Of a DNA stretch of 64,000 bases, positions 61,162 through 64,000 are shown piece by piece (within the stretch, counting starts at the first letter, position 1; each line of letters starts with the position of its first letter). The stretch spans positions 14,753,235 to 14,817,234 of the forward strand of contig LS997565.1 of NCBI GenBank assembly GCA_000469685.2. Direction: 5' to 3'. Both the position numbers and the translations under genes were made by a program. This DNA comes from Haemonchus contortus. Lineage: Eukaryota; Nematoda; Chromadorea; Rhabditida; Trichostrongylidae. The notes under the pieces were generated by a model, which saw only the letters and a list, made by a program, of their open reading frames with translations, searched no databases and had not been told where the DNA came from.

Positions 61162-62086
61162 CTCAAAGCTGTAACTCAGGTGATTACTGAACAGTTCCGG
61201 AATACACATTGTTCTAAGCTATCATACTAGGTGGAGCAATCACTCAGCTAAAACGAATTTCGAAAATCTTATACTGAAAGACTTATACTGCCGAAAAAAT
61301 GATGCCAGTTATACTGTTAGGCTAGGTTTTCATTTTGCAGGGCTTTTTCTTAGTAGGCCGGAAAGCATTTGCCCGGCAATTTAACATTCATCAGCGACAT
61401 CTTGGTGTTTCATATGATTCATTTTTCTTTCAAGTCATACAATATCGCGACGCTTTCCTTGCTTTCTCACACTCCATTTTCACTGTGAACAAATGCAAAC
61501 CCAATGGTTTTTATCCCTAAAAGCCTACAGTGGCAAGGGTCGAGCAATCGGCCGATACCCCCTTTCCTACCTCCCCCCCCTCCCCCGAACGAAAAAAACC
61601 CGATCCGTGGTTTCCGGCACATGAAGCATCACGCTTACCTATTCCATGCCATGAGAAAAGTAAGCTTCATGTATTTTGTACTCGTTAATGTTAAGCGCCT
61701 CCGTACAAGGAATCTTTTGGCGAGTTTAGAACGCAGCTTCGGAAACCGCTCCCGATAATGCGACTAGCCATATGAGCTTCATTTCGAGTGCTCGCTTCGA
61801 CCTAGGATCCTTCTCTTGTCAAAACTACTGTCAGAACATACAACATTGGTTTCTCCAGTAGAATCCTTTCCTCGGTTCCTCCACTGTTGAAAGCGGAATG
61901 TTGAAGAATAAATTGTTTTGCGTTCCGCTATTAGTCACTCAATTCTCAAAAAACCGAATTCGCAAAAATTATTTTCGAGGTTGGGATCGGCTGTTTTGAG
62001 TGATCGCTGGGCTGAGAAATATTGATTTTGTTGTTTACCAATCTCTGTTCACAATCGTTATCTCGAAAATGAGATGTATTTTTTAG
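61162..62086. other. Upstream of the gene at 62 kb, nothing certain
   Basis: A C/T-rich tract lies at about 61555-61600. Earlier exons of the gene beginning at 62087 should lie here or further left, but none could be identified. Confidence 0.3.
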
Positions 62087-62352
62087 CCGCCAGAAGTGAT
62101 ATACACTTTGCCTGATCGGTTACGTAAGAAGATCCTGGACATTTGGGAGGAGCGCGATCCAAATGGCGATTGTTACCAGCAACAAAGGCGGACACGGTAA
62201 CTCCCTGTGAAAACGGTGGTCTTCAACAAAAAGGTTCTGTTTTCAGCTTGATATTGCTGAATCTTCCTCCTACGTTGTGGAAATCTTTACGTCCTAAGGC
62301 TCTTCAATGTTCGCTCCCCCATTTCATTGACCGGCTCGAGTGGGATTTGCAG
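62087..62352 (+). CDS. Two internal exons of an unidentified protein-coding gene
   Basis: I do not recognise the family. Exon a is 62087-62196 and exon b 62247-62352, joined in phase across a 50-bp GT-AG intron with TTTCAG at its end. Exon a reads PPEVIYTLPDRLRKKILDIW then EERDPNGDCYQQQRRTR. Exon b contains NLPPTLWKSLRPKALQCSLP and ends LEWDLQ at a GTATG donor. Both exons have a LP-x-LRKKILDIW / LPPTLWKSLRPKAL pattern, as if a helical repeat occurs twice. The short intron, phase match and strong splice sites make a real or recent gene likely. The start and the rest are missing. A secreted nematode-specific protein is a guess only. Confidence 0.5.
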
Positions 62353-63554
62353 GTATGATTCATGAAGTAGTTTTCCAAGTCGCTATTTTGGTGTTCTTCG
62401 GTACATAACTGAACATTTATTCTATTTTTCACTACGCAAAGGGTGTTTTTCCGAATCGTAGATATTACTGACAACCAATAAATTTCATTTTCATTGCGTA
62501 GTCGAAATTCTTCTGCCGTTCGAGTTTTTTAGGTGTGACTGTCTATTAGATGAATGACCTGTCGTTTCGGCGTAATCGATTTTTTCATAGGCTTAAATGC
62601 AGTTAGAGATTTATAATATCTAACAGTGTTAAATCCCCTCAGCAAAACAACAAATGGGAATCATCGGAGAGCTATCCCCTTCATAAAATACTCACCAAGC
62701 TCCACCGTTGAATAGGATAAAATCCGATCTCTCCACAGACGACCGTCGGTGGCGAATGAGACCTCTTGATGTCTCCTCTATGCTGAACTTTGAACCGAGG
62801 AGTCAAGGACACAAGACACTTGACAGATTCGCCCTTTTATCAGTTGTGTAGGAAGACCAGTTGACTGAATCACGCGGTTCTTTAATAACATTATGAGCCA
62901 GCTTTCTATCATGGTTCCGACACACCTGTCCAATACTGAGCATTCCCCAGAACTATCAATAATTCCAACTTCGGAGGAGTTGATTCAGTTGAGTCATTTA
63001 CAATCGTAGCCTATGATAGAAAAGATTTGAATTTCCATTGGAAGGATACGGCAATCGCCGCGAAACCACTGCCTCTTGTCGTAGGAATTCGAGTAGAAAG
63101 TGGACCAGCATTCCGTTCCAGAACTGAAAGTTCAGTCGACCGTAAATCTGTGTCGAGCGCATGGCGCAGCAAGAATATTATGCATTTTGACTGAAGGAAC
63201 TGCAGCTGTTTGATATTAGTTGAGTTTCCTCAGAAGGCGAGAAGAAAACTGAGTATTGGGCTTACTCCGCACAGCACAGGAAAATGGTTGCGAAACATCA
63301 GGATTCCTATAGGCTGCTTTCATAGTCCGGCCATTCCATTCCGACACAGACGAAGGATAATGGCACGAAATCGCCACGCGGATCGTCACGCGGATGTGGA
63401 AACCGAATTCCATTTCATTTCTCACTTGTATGAAACGGATTCTCATTTATATCAGGCGGATCAAGTGCTTCAGGTCTTCAAGAGATTGTTGTGGATATTC
63501 CCCTCCACTTTAAGAAACGACTAGTCTGAAATCACCTTTATAACCGTCTGTGCA
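62353..63554. other. Intergenic or long intron, possible retroelement DNA at the right
   Basis: No further exon of the 62-kb gene was identified. The ORF at 63210-63524 may be upstream retroelement coding sequence belonging with the GIY-YIG remnant that follows, but it lacks a diagnostic motif. Confidence 0.3.
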
Positions 63555-63840
63555 CAATGCCTTCGTGTGTTATATGCCCATCCCGTATAAGGCGAGACTG
63601 CATGACGTCTGGTGTTGTGTATTTGATACGTGCCTTTAATGTGAAAAGGAGTTCATTGAGAAAACAGGGAGACCTATTTGCATTAGGATTGAGGAACACC
63701 TGGGTAGCTTGCAAAAGTCGGGAATATCATGGGGTAGGATATCATCGGAACATGTGTTTTGAGGTGACCGTCACGATATTATCACATGTACTCGACATTG
63801 CGGCAAAACCCGCGAACCTAGGAGGAACTAAGCCCCTTTA
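63555..63840 (+). pseudogene. Frameshifted GIY-YIG endonuclease segment of a Penelope-like retroelement
   Basis: Frame 1 gives CVICPSRIRRDCMTSGVVYL, matching the Cys-containing lead-in and the GIY-like VVYLI strand. Frame 2 then gives CEKEFIEKTGRPICIRIEEH, matching the C-x-x-YIGETGRPL-RI-EH block. The final part returns to frame 1 with CFEVTVTILSHV, like the domain's last strand. The YIG is changed (FIE), and two frame changes break it. Penelope-like elements carry this domain at the C-terminus after the reverse transcriptase. Non-functional remnant. Confidence 0.6.
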
Positions 63841-64000
63841 AATTAACAGAAGGGAAGTGTGTGGCGATACCACAGAACTGGCACCCTCTGTGGCACTATG
63901 CAGCACTTTGACCTTCGCATTCAACCCCCGAGGAGTTCTTCACAACGGAGCGGTGTCAGGGAGCTTGCTCAGTCGTCGATATTGATGATTGGGAAGGGCT
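63841..64000. other. Right edge, nothing recognised
   Basis: No feature supported in the last 160 bases. Confidence 0.4.

Noticed and set aside
1..64000. CRISPR array, prophage or bacterial operon
   Set aside because: No regularly spaced repeats were seen, and the spliced genes and eukaryotic transposons show nuclear nematode DNA.

Overview
This is a stretch of nematode nuclear genome. The evidence is split genes with short GT-AG introns and TTTCAG-type acceptors, candidate spliced-leader acceptors just upstream of start codons, four genes whose best match is a Caenorhabditis gene, and worm-type repeats (RTE-like LINE tails, tRNA-headed SINEs, Tc1/mariner elements). The low gene density and the style of the RTE and SINE copies suggest a clade V strongylid, hookworm-like worm. 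The species is inference; the phylum is secure.

Layout. 1-2386 (minus): 5' part of cytosolic isoleucyl-tRNA synthetase (iars-1), eleven full exons plus the first bases of a twelfth. 3257-3499 and downwards (minus): a doubtful small gene, head-to-head with the next. 3539-5036 (plus): a complete TFAM-like mitochondrial two-HMG-box protein (hmg-5 type). 7052-9495 (plus): a complete secretory-pathway FKBP prolyl isomerase (fkb-1/FKBP13 type). 9496-21445: no gene, but a locally duplicated block split by a SINE, two RTE LINE tails and SINE fragments. 21461-32929 (plus): the dominant gene, a 34-exon KIDINS220/ARMS orthologue (kdin-1) with ankyrin repeats, a membrane-anchored KAP P-loop NTPase and a SAM-like region. 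All exon phases close over the whole model.

32930-62086 is about 29 kb without a recognisable host gene. It is filled with repeats: a TA-flanked mariner deletion derivative with an open HTH-only ORF, a decayed Tc1-like element, an internally deleted Tc-type element, two families of TIR elements, a 242-bp foldback, GC-rich dispersed repeats and several SINEs, one interrupted by another element. 62087-62352 holds two exons of an unidentified gene. The right end carries a broken GIY-YIG endonuclease segment of a Penelope-like retroelement.

The host genes are not an operon: they are kilobases apart and use both strands. From memory, the Caenorhabditis elegans orthologues of all four lie on chromosome IV, with fkb-1 (F36H1.1) next to kdin-1 (F36H1.2). 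If correct, the fkb-1/kdin-1 adjacency here is conserved microsynteny, stretched by roughly 12 kb of repeats. I saw no CRISPR array, rRNA gene or convincing functional tRNA gene. No single undescribed system stands out; the most unusual items are the HTH-only mariner ORF, the 242-bp foldback and the SINE that split one arm of a local duplication.
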